From NCBI GenBank assembly GCA_005881175.1, contig VBEN01000017.1:1-38153 (forward strand): DNA of 38,153 nt, read 5' to 3'. The notes below the pieces were generated by a model. That model was given only the letters and a program-made list of their open reading frames with translations, was not told the DNA's origin and did not search any database. Below are positions 21,693 to 30,647 of the stretch, piece after piece; the first letter of the stretch is position 1, and each line of letters starts with the position of its first letter. The position numbers and the translations under genes were made by a program. Origin of the DNA: Chloroflexota bacterium (GTDB lineage: Bacteria > Chloroflexota > Dormibacteria > CF-121).

Positions 21693-22897
21693 ACCGCGCC
21701 TCCGGCAACCGTCTGGAGCACCCGGTTCACGCCGACATAGTAGGGAATGGCTTCCGGCGCTTCGACGTCGAGCACGATGCAGTCGGCAAAGCTCCCGGGC
21801 CGAAGACATCCGGCGAGCCCTTCGAGCCCGAGCGAGCTCGCCGCGTGCACCGTCGCACCCACCAGCGCCTCCTGGGGAGTCACGCCCCATGCCACGCAGG
21901 CGAGGCTCATGGCGTGCGGCAGGCTCTCCGAATTGCTTGTGCCGGGATTGAGGTCGGATGCAATCGCCATCGGGAGTTTCGCATCGCGCATCGCCTCGAT
22001 CGGTGGGCGGGGACCATGTGTCGTGAAGTTGGCGCCGGGACAGAGCACCGCGACCGTCCCCGCCCTGGCCAGCGCCTTGAGCTGCGCCGGCGTGGCAAAT
22101 TCCAGGTGGTCGGCGCTGCGGGCGCCAAGCTCGGCAGCAATCTCCGGCCCCTCGCCGGCCGCCAGTTGCGCTGCATGGATGCGCAGCTGGTATCCAAGGG
22201 CCTTCGCTCGCCCAAGGATCGCCCGCGTTTCCGACGGCGTGAACGCTGGCTCGTCGCACCAGGCGTCGCAGAAGACGGCCTGTGCCTTGAAGGCGGGCAA
22301 CATCTCCTCCATCAGGGCTCGCAGATACGCCGCCCGGTCGATGTTCGCAGGAACGACATGGGCGCCGAGAAACGTTGGAATGATCCGAAGCGGCGTCCGG
22401 GCGGCAAGCTGCCGCAGGACGTCGAAGGACTTCGCCTCGTTGGACAGGTCCAGGCCATAGCCCGTCTTTGCCTCGATGGTGGTGGTGCCGTTGACGAGGA
22501 ACCGGTTCGCCCGAGCTTCGGTGAGCGCCAACAAGCTGGCCGGATCGGCCTCCCGCGTCGCCCGCACTGTACTCGCAATGCCGCGCTCGCCCGATTGCTG
22601 TGCCCGGTAGTCACCGCCGCTCACCCGCTCAGCGAACTCATCCGCTCGGGAGCCGGCGAAGACCGGGTGGGTGTGGGCATCGACCAGTCCGGGGATGACG
22701 CATGCGCCCGCGGCATCGAGCTGGTCACCGTCCAGCTCGACCTGGGCGTCGAGCTCGCGATCCTGCCCGATCCAGACCACTCGTCCCTGGCGCGCCGCCA
22801 GGGCGCCGTCGGTGATGCGGCCAAGCGGATCGCCGTTATTCGGCACCATGGTGGCCAGTTGACCGGCATGCCGAAGTGCGAAGTCGGCGTGGATCAC
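21677..22897 (-). CDS. hutI: Imidazolonepropionase
   Basis: Third step of histidine degradation: hydrolysis of 4-imidazolone-5-propionate to N-formimino-L-glutamate. 406 residues. Amidohydrolase fold with metal motif DAHTHPVFAGSRADEF (H75, H77), GYGLD and later metal-ligand His/Asp, and the signature DLNPGTSNSES near the C-terminus. The stop overlaps the ftcD start by 16 nt. It follows hutU with a 12-nt gap. Confidence 0.96.
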   Translation of the reverse strand: MIHADFALRHAGQLATMVPNNGDPLGRITDGALAARQGRVVWIGQDRELDAQVELDGDQLDAAGACVIPGLVDAHTHPVFAGSRADEFAERVSGGDYRAQQSGERGIASTVRATREADPASLLALTEARANRFLVNGTTTIEAKTGYGLDLSNEAKSFDVLRQLAARTPLRIIPTFLGAHVVPANIDRAAYLRALMEEMLPAFKAQAVFCDAWCDEPAFTPSETRAILGRAKALGYQLRIHAAQLAAGEGPEIAAELGARSADHLEFATPAQLKALARAGTVAVLCPGANFTTHGPRPPIEAMRDAKLPMAIASDLNPGTSNSESLPHAMSLACVAWGVTPQEALVGATVHAASSLGLEGLAGCLRPGSFADCIVLDVEAPEAIPYYVGVNRVLQTVAGGAVWRPW

Positions 22898-22909
22898 GTC
22901 GCCTTCACG

Positions 22910-24559
22910 TCAGATCGCGCGATCGATGCCGTGCTCGCGGGCGAAGTCGATGGCAGTCTCATAGCCGGCGTCGGCATGGCGGATCACCCCCATCCCCGGG
23001 TCGGTGGTGAGCACGCGCTCCAGCCGGTCCGCCATCATCACCGTGCCGTCGGCAACCACCACCATGCCAGCATGGATAGAGTTTCCGATGCCAACCCCAC
23101 CGCCGTGATGGACCGAGACCCAGCTGGCCCCGGCGGCGGTGTTCACCAGCGCGTTCAGGATGGGCCAATCGGCAATGGCGTCGCTGCCATCACGCATCCC
23201 CTCGGTTTCGCGATAGGGGGACGCGACCGAGCCGGCATCGAGATGATCCCGCCCGATGACGATCGGGGCACGCAGCTCGCCCGCCTTCACCAGCTCGTTG
23301 AAGCGTAGCCCGACCTTGGCGCGCTCGCCGTAGCCGAGCCAGCAGATCCGGGCCGGCAGACCCTGGAACTGGACGCGCTCGCGCGCCAGCCGCAACCAGC
23401 GGTGCAGGTGGTCATTGTCGGGCAGCGTCTCCATAACCGCGCGGTCGGTGCGATAGATATCCTCCGGTTCGCCGCTCAGCGCCACCCAGCGGAAGGGCCC
23501 TTTGCCCTCGCAGAAGAGAGGCCGGATGTAGGCGGGAACGAACCCGGGGATCGTAAAGGCGTTCGTGACTCCCGCCTCGAGCGCCTGTCCGCGCAGATTG
23601 TTGCCATAGTCGAAGGTTTCAACGCCCTTGCCCCGGAAGCCCAGCATGGCGCCCACGTGATCTCGCACCGAGTGCTTGACCATCTCCAGGTACTCCAGCG
23701 GGTCGCGTGCGCGCAGGTCGGCCGCCTCGTCGACCGTCAGTGGCGCCGGGATGTAGCCGCGGAGGGGATCGTGGGCCGAGGTCTGGTCAGTGACAACGTC
23801 CGGTTCGAAACCGCGGCGCAGCAATTCAGGGTAAACCTCCGCCGCGTTACCAACCAGGCCAATCGATGCCGGTGATTTTTTGGCACGTGCCTCTTCCGCC
23901 CACGCCACCGCCTCGTCGAGCTTGGCCGTCGCTCGGTCGAGATAGTGCGTCTTGAGCCGGCGCTCGATGCGCGACGGGTCCACGTCGACGCATAGGGCGA
24001 CGCCTTCGTTCATGGTCACCGCCAGCGGCTGCGCGCCACCCATCCCGCCCAGCCCGCTGGTCAGAACGATCCGGCCGCGGAGCGTCCCGTCGAAGCGCTT
24101 CGCCGCCAGCGCCCCAAACGTCTCGTAGGTACCCTGCAAGATCCCCTGGCTGCCGATATAGATCCAACTGCCGGCCGTCATCTGACCGTACATGATCAGG
24201 CCGAGCCGCTCCAGCTCCCAGAACGTTTCCCAGGTCGCCCAGTGCGGCACCAGCAGGCTGTTGGCGATCAACACCCGCGGCGCGTACTCGTGGGTCCGAA
24301 AGACCCCTACCGCTTTCCCGGACTGAACGAGGAGCGTCTCATCGTCCTTCAATCGCTCGAGGGCAGCGACGATCGCGTGAAAGGCCGGCCAGTCGCGCGC
24401 CGCCTTGCCGGTACCGCCGTAGACGACGAGATCCTGTGGCCGCTCGGCAACCTCGGGATCCAGGTTGTTGCAGAGCATGCGCAATGCCGCCTCCTGCTGC
24501 CAGCCGCGGGTACTGAGCTGGGTTCCTCGCGCGGCGCGGATCGGGGTCGAGATGGTCAT
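22910..24559 (-). CDS. hutU: Urocanate hydratase
   Basis: Second step: urocanate plus water to 4-imidazolone-5-propionate, using tightly bound NAD+. 549 residues, typical. Family motifs include [11 protein letters not shown] and [12 protein letters not shown] near the N-terminus, the Rossmann [10 protein letters not shown] motif, [13 protein letters not shown] and, toward the C-terminus, [20 protein letters not shown]. The ATG overlaps the hutH stop by 4 nt (ATGA), indicating translational coupling. Confidence 0.97.
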   Translation of the reverse strand: MTISTPIRAARGTQLSTRGWQQEAALRMLCNNLDPEVAERPQDLVVYGGTGKAARDWPAFHAIVAALERLKDDETLLVQSGKAVGVFRTHEYAPRVLIANSLLVPHWATWETFWELERLGLIMYGQMTAGSWIYIGSQGILQGTYETFGALAAKRFDGTLRGRIVLTSGLGGMGGAQPLAVTMNEGVALCVDVDPSRIERRLKTHYLDRATAKLDEAVAWAEEARAKKSPASIGLVGNAAEVYPELLRRGFEPDVVTDQTSAHDPLRGYIPAPLTVDEAADLRARDPLEYLEMVKHSVRDHVGAMLGFRGKGVETFDYGNNLRGQALEAGVTNAFTIPGFVPAYIRPLFCEGKGPFRWVALSGEPEDIYRTDRAVMETLPDNDHLHRWLRLARERVQFQGLPARICWLGYGERAKVGLRFNELVKAGELRAPIVIGRDHLDAGSVASPYRETEGMRDGSDAIADWPILNALVNTAAGASWVSVHHGGGVGIGNSIHAGMVVVADGTVMMADRLERVLTTDPGMGVIRHADAGYETAIDFAREHGIDRAI

Positions 24560-26085
24560 GCTGGAATTAAAGGCCCCGCTTTGGCTGCGACCTTCGCCAG
24601 CTTCCCGCTGTGAACCAGCTCGATGGCGGCCTCGATCTCCGGCTGCAGCACACGATCGTGGTCAAGCGGCGGCGCCTTCTCACGGATCGCGGCATGGGCT
24701 TCCGCGGTCAACGTTCCCGGCCGCAGCGGTGAAAGCAGGTCAACGCCCTGGGCCGCGCCCAGCGCCTCGAGAGCCAGGATCGCCTCGACGTTGGTCGCCA
24801 CCTGGCGGGCGCGTTGGGCGCTGTGCCAACCCATGCTGTTGTGATCTTCCTGGTCGGCCGAGGTCGGCAGGGAGTGCACGCTGGCCGGCATGGCCAGCAG
24901 CTGGTTATCGGTAGCCAGCGCGGCGGCGGTGTACTGCAACAGCATGTAGCCGGAGTCGAGGCCAGAGTGCCGCGTAAGGAACGGCGGCAGCTCTGAAAGG
25001 AAACCACTGAGCATCCGAAACAGTCGCCGCTCCGAGATACTGCCGAGCTCGCTGAGGCCCATTGCCGCGGTGTCAAGGGCGAGCGCCAGCGGCTCACCAT
25101 GAAAGTTGCCGCCGGAAAGAACGGCCTCATCGCTGGCGAACACAAGCGGGTTGTCCGTCCCGGCGTTGAGCTCGATGTCCAGTACCCGTCGCAGGTAATC
25201 GATCGCATCCGCACAGGCCCCGTGCACCTGGGCGGCACACCGTAGCGAATAGGCGTCCTGGACACGGTCGCAGAGCACGTGTGACTCGACGATTCCGCTG
25301 CCTTCGGTCAGCGCGAAGATCCGCGCCGCCGATGCCAGCTGGCCGGGATGGGGACGTACCCCATGGATTCGCGGATCGAAGGCGGTGCGCGAACCGCGCA
25401 AGGCTTCGAGGCTGAGGGCGGCCACCACGTCGGCGGTCAGCAAGAGCCGCTGCGCGTCCTGCAGCAGCAGGCTGGCCGCGCCGGCCATGAAGTGCGTGCC
25501 GTTGAGGATGCTGAGCGCATCCTTGGCCTGCAGCTCCAGGGGTTGGATGTCCAGCGCGCGCAGCGCTTCCGCGCCGCTCTTTCGCTGACCCTTGAGGAGC
25601 ACGTCTCCCTCGCCGATCAGCAAGAGACCGACGTGCGCGGAGGGCGCCAGGTCACCGCTGGCACCGAGCGAGCCCTTCTCAGGCACCCAGGCGTAGACGT
25701 CGCGATTCAGCAGCTCCACCAATCGTTCGGCGACCTTCGGGCTCACGCCCGACGTGCCCTGACAGAACTGATTGACCCGGACCAGCATCCCGGCGCGCAC
25801 CAGCTCCTCGGGCAAGGGCGGCCCAACGCCGACCGCGTGGCTCATCAGCAGGTTGCGCTGCAACTGGCGGCCATCGGCCGGCGGGATCCGGACGTTCTTC
25901 AGCGCCCCAACGCCGGTCGTCAGTCCGTAGACCACCCGATCCTCGCGCACCAGCCGGTCGACGAGGTCGCGGGCCGACTGAAGCCGGCGTGCCGCTTCCG
26001 GACCAAGGCGCACCCGCTCGCCATGGCGCGCCACGGCCACCACATCGGCAGGGCGCAGCGACTGGCCGTCGAGCGTGAGGCTCAA
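24556..26085 (-). CDS. hutH: Histidine ammonia-lyase
   Basis: First step of histidine degradation: non-oxidative deamination to urocanate. 509 residues, typical. The self-forming MIO cofactor triad is A142-S143-G144 in [14 protein letters not shown], and the Tyr-containing [12 protein letters not shown] loop and the QDxxS-type segment [12 protein letters not shown] are present. The start is TTG at 26085 without a Shine-Dalgarno. On the minus strand TAACAT (26100-26095) lies 9 nt upstream with TTGGGG at 16-bp spacing, consistent with a promoter producing a nearly leaderless mRNA. It heads the five-gene hutH-hutU-hutI-ftcD-cyclodeaminase operon. No HutC, HutP or other hut regulator is in the window. 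Confidence 0.97.
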   Translation of the reverse strand: MSLTLDGQSLRPADVVAVARHGERVRLGPEAARRLQSARDLVDRLVREDRVVYGLTTGVGALKNVRIPPADGRQLQRNLLMSHAVGVGPPLPEELVRAGMLVRVNQFCQGTSGVSPKVAERLVELLNRDVYAWVPEKGSLGASGDLAPSAHVGLLLIGEGDVLLKGQRKSGAEALRALDIQPLELQAKDALSILNGTHFMAGAASLLLQDAQRLLLTADVVAALSLEALRGSRTAFDPRIHGVRPHPGQLASAARIFALTEGSGIVESHVLCDRVQDAYSLRCAAQVHGACADAIDYLRRVLDIELNAGTDNPLVFASDEAVLSGGNFHGEPLALALDTAAMGLSELGSISERRLFRMLSGFLSELPPFLTRHSGLDSGYMLLQYTAAALATDNQLLAMPASVHSLPTSADQEDHNSMGWHSAQRARQVATNVEAILALEALGAAQGVDLLSPLRPGTLTAEAHAAIREKAPPLDHDRVLQPEIEAAIELVHSGKLAKVAAKAGPLIPA

Positions 26086-26094
26086 GTTCAGCCC

Positions 26095-26122
26095 ATGTTA
26101 CCCATGGCGAGCGGCCCCCCAA
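26095..26122 (-). promoter_or_regulatory. Candidate promoter of the hut operon
   Basis: Minus strand TTGGGG (26122-26117), 16-bp spacer, TAACAT (26100-26095), predicted start about 26088, about 3 nt before the hutH TTG codon. The match is moderate and no operator palindrome is obvious. Confidence 0.35.
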
Positions 26123-26236
26123 CGGGGAGGAATGAGTAAGGTGACAGCCTTGAACGCGCCGGAGCGCGCAACCGGACGTAGAATTGGGTCGCAAATTTTG
26201 GCCATGTTCAATACCCCGCCAGGGCGAGTGGCGGGG

Positions 26237-27151
26237 ATGACCACCGCGTCCGTAGGACGCCTTGCGCTGAGCGCCCTCCTCGCCACGACGCTCGGTGCGT
26301 GCGCCCTTTCCGGTCCCGGGGCGGTCAAGGCGACGCCCTCGACCTCGGCGTTCGCCATTGTCAGTCCAACGCCGCCTAACATCACCCCGCCGACCAACCT
26401 GGTGCGGCCCGGCACCATCACCTTCCTCTCCGACACGACCTACCCGCCCCAGGAATCGACTGATCCCGCCACTCAGCAGGCGGTCGGCTTTGACATCGAT
26501 ATTGCCCAGGCGATCGCGGCGAAGATGGGGCTCTCCGCCACCATCCAGAAGACCGATTCGCCGCAGATCGTCGGCGCGCTGCTCGCCAAGAAGGGCGATG
26601 CCATCATCTCCGCACTGCAGATCACGCCGGACCTCGAGCGCCAGGTGGCGCTCGTTGCCTATTTTCGAGCGGGCCAGGCAATCCTGGTGCGCAAAGGCAA
26701 CCCGTCCGGCATCGGCGGACTGACCGACCTCTGCGGGAAGAATGTCTCGGTCCAGGTGCAGAGCCCGGAGGAAAACACGGTCGATGAGGCGAACGGTGGC
26801 GTGTGCAAGGGCAACCCGATCAAGAAGCACGTCTATCCAACGGACCTGCAGGCCGTCCTGATCCTCAAACAACGTGGCGTCGATGCCGCGCTCGACGATT
26901 CGCCGGTCGCCGCGTACTTCGTCAAGCAGACGCCGGACCAACTCGAACTGGCCGGCGGTCCATTCAAGACCAATCCTGAGGGGATTGCGATTGATCCCAA
27001 GAACGGCGAGTTGCTCAAAGCCATCCAGCAGGCCATGATGGCGATCTACCAGGACGGCAGCTACCGGCAGATCCTCACCAAGTGGAACCTCCTCGACGGC
27101 GAGATTCCGGCGTCGCAGATTGTCGTGAATCCCAGCCCGACGACGTCGTAG
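26237..27151 (+). CDS. Polar amino-acid ABC transporter substrate-binding lipoprotein (SBP_bac_3)
   Basis: Periplasmic/cell-surface binding protein. From ATG 26237 the N-terminus MTTASVGRLALSALLATTLGAC is a lipoprotein signal with lipobox LGAC. A Ser/Thr/Pro linker follows, then the family-3 binding fold: FLSDTTYPPQES, AVGFDIDIAQAIAAKMG, GDAIISALQITPDLERQ, LCGKNVSVQVQSPEENTV, the DAALDDSPVAAYFV hinge region and a C-terminal YQDGSYRQILTKWNL. Longer in-frame starts exist (26132, 26204) but would bury the signal peptide. A perfect 7-bp hairpin abuts the ATG. No permease or ATPase genes are adjacent. It is divergent from hutH, so a role in histidine uptake is possible but unproven. Confidence 0.88.
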   Translation: MTTASVGRLALSALLATTLGACALSGPGAVKATPSTSAFAIVSPTPPNITPPTNLVRPGTITFLSDTTYPPQESTDPATQQAVGFDIDIAQAIAAKMGLSATIQKTDSPQIVGALLAKKGDAIISALQITPDLERQVALVAYFRAGQAILVRKGNPSGIGGLTDLCGKNVSVQVQSPEENTVDEANGGVCKGNPIKKHVYPTDLQAVLILKQRGVDAALDDSPVAAYFVKQTPDQLELAGGPFKTNPEGIAIDPKNGELLKAIQQAMMAIYQDGSYRQILTKWNLLDGEIPASQIVVNPSPTTS

Positions 27152-27571
27152 CTAGCGCCGACCGGCGACCTCGGGGGGTTCCACCTTCCAGTCGGCATCC
27201 TCTTCTTGAGTGGGCGGACTGACGAGCCGCCGATGGTACATCTCGATCCGAATGATGCCGACGATCGTCACCGCCAGCGCCAACCCGATCCCCAGGACCG
27301 CCTGGTTACGGGCCGCAACCGGCGAGATGGTGTTGTCGGAGAAGGCGGCGCCTTGCACCAGGTTGAGGATCACCCCGCTCAAGCCGCCGACGGCGACGGA
27401 CGCCAGCACGACCGCGGCCGCCAATCGGGCGAGCAGCGATTCGGTGGTCCCCAACGTGTGCCATCGATCCCGCGCGATCACCGTGAGGGTGCCGAAGGCG
27501 AGAAGGAAGAGCAGCAGCAGGATGATCGCCTCGAATAGGCCGATCCGATAACCCTGGGCGATCTGGTCCAT
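27152..27571 (-). CDS. Three-helix membrane protein, unknown function
   Basis: 139 residues with predicted helices at about 10-32, 48-72 and 88-108, a short charged loop after the first (ARDRWHTLG) and an acidic/basic cytoplasmic tail (TQEEDADWKVEPPEVAGRR). It does not resemble an ABC permease. The stop is directly adjacent to the stop of the convergent binding-protein gene. It follows the sugar-type binding-protein gene by 24 nt on the same strand, so the two may be cotranscribed. Confidence 0.7.
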   Translation of the reverse strand: MDQIAQGYRIGLFEAIILLLLFLLAFGTLTVIARDRWHTLGTTESLLARLAAAVVLASVAVGGLSGVILNLVQGAAFSDNTISPVAARNQAVLGIGLALAVTIVGIIRIEMYHRRLVSPPTQEEDADWKVEPPEVAGRR

Positions 27572-27595
27572 GCCGTCATCGTAGGCCCGAAGGCG

Positions 27596-28942
27596 TCAGT
27601 TCGAGAAGCGCGCCTGAAGGGCCAGCAGCTCAGCCTGCGCGTCGGCCATCGCGAGACCAGGGCTGGCGGCCCCAAGGACCAGGTCGTGGAGATGTCGCTG
27701 AAGCACGGCTGACGCCTCCACATAGTGCACCAGCTTGGGGCGGGGCCGCGCATTCGCCAGGTTGGTGAGAAAGACGCCGATCTGTGGGTTCGCCTTTCGA
27801 ACCTCTGCCGAATTCTGCAGCGAGGTCCAGATCGGCAGCTCGCCAGCCTGCTGCGCCTGGACTTCAGGACTGGTCAGGTAGCGCAGCCAGGCCACCGCCA
27901 GGTCGGGATGAGCGCTATTGGCGAGCACGCCCAGACCGAGGAAACCGCTGACCGACGCCGCCGCCGCCCCGGTCGAGGCGGCGGCTGGGATGGGCGCCAC
28001 CGCACCCTGTCCGGTGATCTGGGAGTAGACCGGATCGTCCATGGCCCCCCAAACGAAATTCCAGTTGGTGGTGAACGTGACCCCGCCGGCCAGGAAGGCG
28101 CGCATCGCGTCCGGTTCGGTGCTGGCGGCGATCTCAGCGCGCACCAGGTGTTCATCGACCAGCTGCCGCATGAAGGCTGCCGCTCGCTGCGCCGGCTGCT
28201 GCAGGAGCTGCGGCTTGCCGGCCGCGTCGAAGAGATCGCCGCCAAACTGGCCTACGATCCGAACGAAGTCAGAAACCAGGCCTTCGTCCTGGGCCCAGGA
28301 GTCGGCATACGGGGTGACGCGCCGGCGCAGCGCCGTCATCTGCTGATACCAGTCTTCCAACGTCTTCGGCGGTTGACTGAAGCCGGCGGTGCGCAACTGG
28401 CTCTTGTTGTAGTAGAGGCTCTGGACGTTCAACACGTGAGGCATCGCCCAGTTGGTGCCGTTGTAGGAGAAGGTCTCAAGGAGGCTCGGCATCAGATCGG
28501 ATCGGGCGTCGTCGGGGATCTGGTCCTTCAGGCTGAGCAATTGCTTGCGGGTGGCGAACTCCGGTACCCATACCTGGTCGAGCGCCACCACGTCAAAGGG
28601 CGCGGGCTTCGACAGTCCGGCCGCGAGGATGCTCTCGTACAGCTCGCGGTAGTGCGCGGTCTCGATCGAGACAAAGACCTTGTCGTCGTGCAGGGCGCGG
28701 AACCTGTTGGCCAGCGTCTGCAAAACGGTTGGGTCGTATCCGACCTGATCGAAGAGGCGCGCCCGGATAACCGTCGCTCCGGGCGGTGGGGTGGGCGCAA
28801 CCGCGCCGGCCCCGTTGCCACAGGCATCCAGGAGTGAGGCCAAGGCGGCACTGCCGCCGATGCCCATGGCGAGCCGCAGACCGTGGTCGAGGACGGAGCG
28901 ACGAGTGTAGCGGCGTGGCAAAGCGGAAGGCGTGTCGCGCAC
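27596..28942 (-). CDS. Family 1 extracellular solute-binding protein (sugar type), lipoprotein
   Basis: 448 residues. The N-terminus has a twin-arginine-like RRYTRRSVLDHGLRLAMG followed by a hydrophobic stretch and the lipobox LLDAC, so it may be a Tat-exported lipoprotein. The mature part is a MalE-like two-lobe fold: FDVVALDQVWVPEFA, LLSLKDQIP, NVQSLYYNKSQLRTAGF, PPKTLEDWYQQ, GVTFTTNWNF and a C-terminal SAHPDLAVAWLRYLTSPEVQ. The start is GTG at 28942. No permease or ATPase gene is next to it. Substrate cannot be told; carbohydrates are usual for the family. Confidence 0.88.
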   Translation of the reverse strand: MRDTPSALPRRYTRRSVLDHGLRLAMGIGGSAALASLLDACGNGAGAVAPTPPPGATVIRARLFDQVGYDPTVLQTLANRFRALHDDKVFVSIETAHYRELYESILAAGLSKPAPFDVVALDQVWVPEFATRKQLLSLKDQIPDDARSDLMPSLLETFSYNGTNWAMPHVLNVQSLYYNKSQLRTAGFSQPPKTLEDWYQQMTALRRRVTPYADSWAQDEGLVSDFVRIVGQFGGDLFDAAGKPQLLQQPAQRAAAFMRQLVDEHLVRAEIAASTEPDAMRAFLAGGVTFTTNWNFVWGAMDDPVYSQITGQGAVAPIPAAASTGAAAASVSGFLGLGVLANSAHPDLAVAWLRYLTSPEVQAQQAGELPIWTSLQNSAEVRKANPQIGVFLTNLANARPRPKLVHYVEASAVLQRHLHDLVLGAASPGLAMADAQAELLALQARFSN

Positions 28943-29039
28943 GTCGCTGTGAGGCTATCAGCGGTTTGTTAACAGGCTCATCGGGAGAAGTCGGCGGCCG
29001 GCGACAATGCCGTCACGGCAGGGTAACAAGCGCTGACCA

Positions 29040-29045
29040 TAGAAT
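29040..29045 (+). promoter_or_regulatory. -10 box for the aldolase-rhomboid pair
   Basis: TAGAAT is 6 nt upstream of the ATG at 29052, the spacing expected for a leaderless transcript. No Shine-Dalgarno and no convincing -35 are present. Confidence 0.45.
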
Positions 29046-29051
29046 CGCGAG

Positions 29052-29960
29052 ATGGGCGTGGCGTGGCTCCGCGGCATCTTTCCGCCGATCGCAACCGCCT
29101 TTACGGCGGACGGTGGCCTCCGGCCGCCTCCCTTAGGCTTTTTGGCGCACCTGCGCGACGGCGGGCTCAACGGCGTGGTCGCGCTGGGCTCCAACGGTGA
29201 GGCGACCCATCTCACCGAGACGGAACGGCTGCAGTGGATTCGATCGGTGCGCGCTGGTTTGCCGGCTCCACTTCGCCTCATCGTCGGAACCGGGGCGGAG
29301 TCGACCCCCGCGACCATCGACCGGACGCGCGCCGCCGCGGCGGAAGGCGCCGAAGCTGCCCTGGTCATCGCGCCCAGCTACTTTCGCGCGCAGCTCACCG
29401 CCGACGCGCTGCGCGCCCATTACCATGCGGTCGCCGACGCTAGCCCGATTCCAATTCTCATCTACAACGTGCCGGTGCATATGGGCTACGACCTCGGGGC
29501 CGAGTGGATCGTGCGCTTGACGGGACATCGCAACATCGCCGGGCTGAAGGACTCATCGGGAGACATTGCCAGGCTGCCCGGGCTGCGCGCCCAGCTTGGT
29601 CCGGATTTCGTGTTGCTGGCAGGCGCCGGCGAAAAGATGGTCGACGCGCTTTCGGCCGGCGCAGACGGCGCGATCGCCGCGCTGGCCAACCTGGCGCCGG
29701 CGGCCTCCGCCGGCATCGCGAAGGCGTGGTCGGAGGGCCGGGCTGATCAGGCCCGCCAACAGCAACGGACGATCGCCCCGCTCGGCGAGGCTTTGACCCG
29801 CGGGTATGGCGTGCCCGGGCTCAAGGCGGCTCTGCGAATGCTGGGCTACGACCACGGCGATCCGCGGCCGCCGCTGCCGCCGCTGCCGTCCGCGGAGCTG
29901 CCCAACCTTCGCCGCCTGCTCGAGGAGGCGCAGTTGATGCCCCGCGCCCTTGCCTCATGA
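29052..29960 (+). CDS. DapA-family aldolase, closest in appearance to 4-hydroxy-2-oxoglutarate aldolase
   Basis: TIM-barrel class I aldolase, 302 residues. The Schiff-base lysine is K166 in IAGLKDSSGD, and the catalytic Tyr is Y138 in ILIYNVP. ALGSNGEATHLTETER occupies the position of the GTTGE motif of true dihydrodipicolinate synthases. The SNGE variant, GAESTPATIDRT, SPIPILIYNVP and the RGYGVPGLKAALRMLGY tail match mitochondrial/bacterial HOGA-type enzymes (4-hydroxy-2-oxoglutarate to pyruvate and glyoxylate) better than DapA. Other keto-acid aldolases of the family remain possible. It starts with a leaderless-type promoter and its stop overlaps the rhomboid start by 4 nt. Confidence 0.85.
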   Translation: MGVAWLRGIFPPIATAFTADGGLRPPPLGFLAHLRDGGLNGVVALGSNGEATHLTETERLQWIRSVRAGLPAPLRLIVGTGAESTPATIDRTRAAAAEGAEAALVIAPSYFRAQLTADALRAHYHAVADASPIPILIYNVPVHMGYDLGAEWIVRLTGHRNIAGLKDSSGDIARLPGLRAQLGPDFVLLAGAGEKMVDALSAGADGAIAALANLAPAASAGIAKAWSEGRADQARQQQRTIAPLGEALTRGYGVPGLKAALRMLGYDHGDPRPPLPPLPSAELPNLRRLLEEAQLMPRALAS

Positions 29961-30622
29961 TCCCGATTCGCGATTACAACCCGACCCGCCGCCCCTCGCT
30001 GCTGACCTGGGGCCTGATCCTTATCAATTTCGCCGTCTACTTCTATCTGGCGCAGAACCCCGTGATGGATGAGAATGCCATCGCCCGGTACGCGGTCGTC
30101 CCGGCCGATATCTCGGCCGGCCGTCATCTGGGCACCCTCATCACCTCGTTGTTCCTGCACGCCAACCTGCTCCATGTGGCGGGCAACATGCTGTTCCTGT
30201 GGATCTTTGGGAACAACGTCGAGGACCGCATCGGTGAGATCAAGTTCCTCATCATCTATTTCGCGGCCGGGATGGGCGGCAGTCTGCTTCAGGTGTTCAT
30301 CACGCCGACCTCCACGGTGCCCATGCTGGGCGCGAGTGGCGCCATCTCCGGCCTGCTGGCCGCCTACGTCGTCTACTTCCCGAAGGCACGCGTGCTGACG
30401 TTCATCGTGCCCATCTTCTTCGTAACGCTATCCGCCTACGTCTTTATCGGCTATTGGATCGCCCTGCAAGCCCTCAACGCCTTTCTGAATCTAGGCGTCA
30501 TCGGCGGTGGGGTCGCGTTCTTCGCCCATGTGGGGGGCTTCGTAACCGGGCTGATCCTGGCCATCCTGCTCCGCCCGCGCCTGCACCCCGACCCGCATCC
30601 AGGCTACGGAGGCTACTCCTAG
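29957..30622 (+). CDS. Rhomboid family intramembrane serine protease
   Basis: 221 residues, six predicted transmembrane helices. The catalytic Ser is S127 in GASGAISG and the catalytic His is H191 in FFAHVGGF. The L1-loop/helix-2 segment HANLLHVAGNMLFLWIFGNNVED, with its conserved HxxxN, is intact. The N-terminus is short and cytoplasmic (IPIRDYNPTRRPS, as in many bacterial rhomboids). It cleaves membrane-anchored proteins within or near the bilayer; no substrate is evident. Overlap (ATGA) with the upstream aldolase gene indicates translational coupling despite no functional link that I know. Confidence 0.93.
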   Translation: MIPIRDYNPTRRPSLLTWGLILINFAVYFYLAQNPVMDENAIARYAVVPADISAGRHLGTLITSLFLHANLLHVAGNMLFLWIFGNNVEDRIGEIKFLIIYFAAGMGGSLLQVFITPTSTVPMLGASGAISGLLAAYVVYFPKARVLTFIVPIFFVTLSAYVFIGYWIALQALNAFLNLGVIGGGVAFFAHVGGFVTGLILAILLRPRLHPDPHPGYGGYS

Positions 30623-30647
30623 TGGCGGCGGCCGGCAGCCAGCCCGG

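Noticed and set aside
20793-22259. 488-aa version of ftcD extended into hutI
   Set aside because: The extra 190 residues are out-of-frame hutI sequence. The family N-terminus begins at the CTG at 21692.
25679-26941. 420-aa minus frame spanning the hutH start and the binding-protein gene
   Set aside because: It is antisense to a well-supported lipoprotein gene and out of frame with hutH. Composition is typical of a shadow frame.
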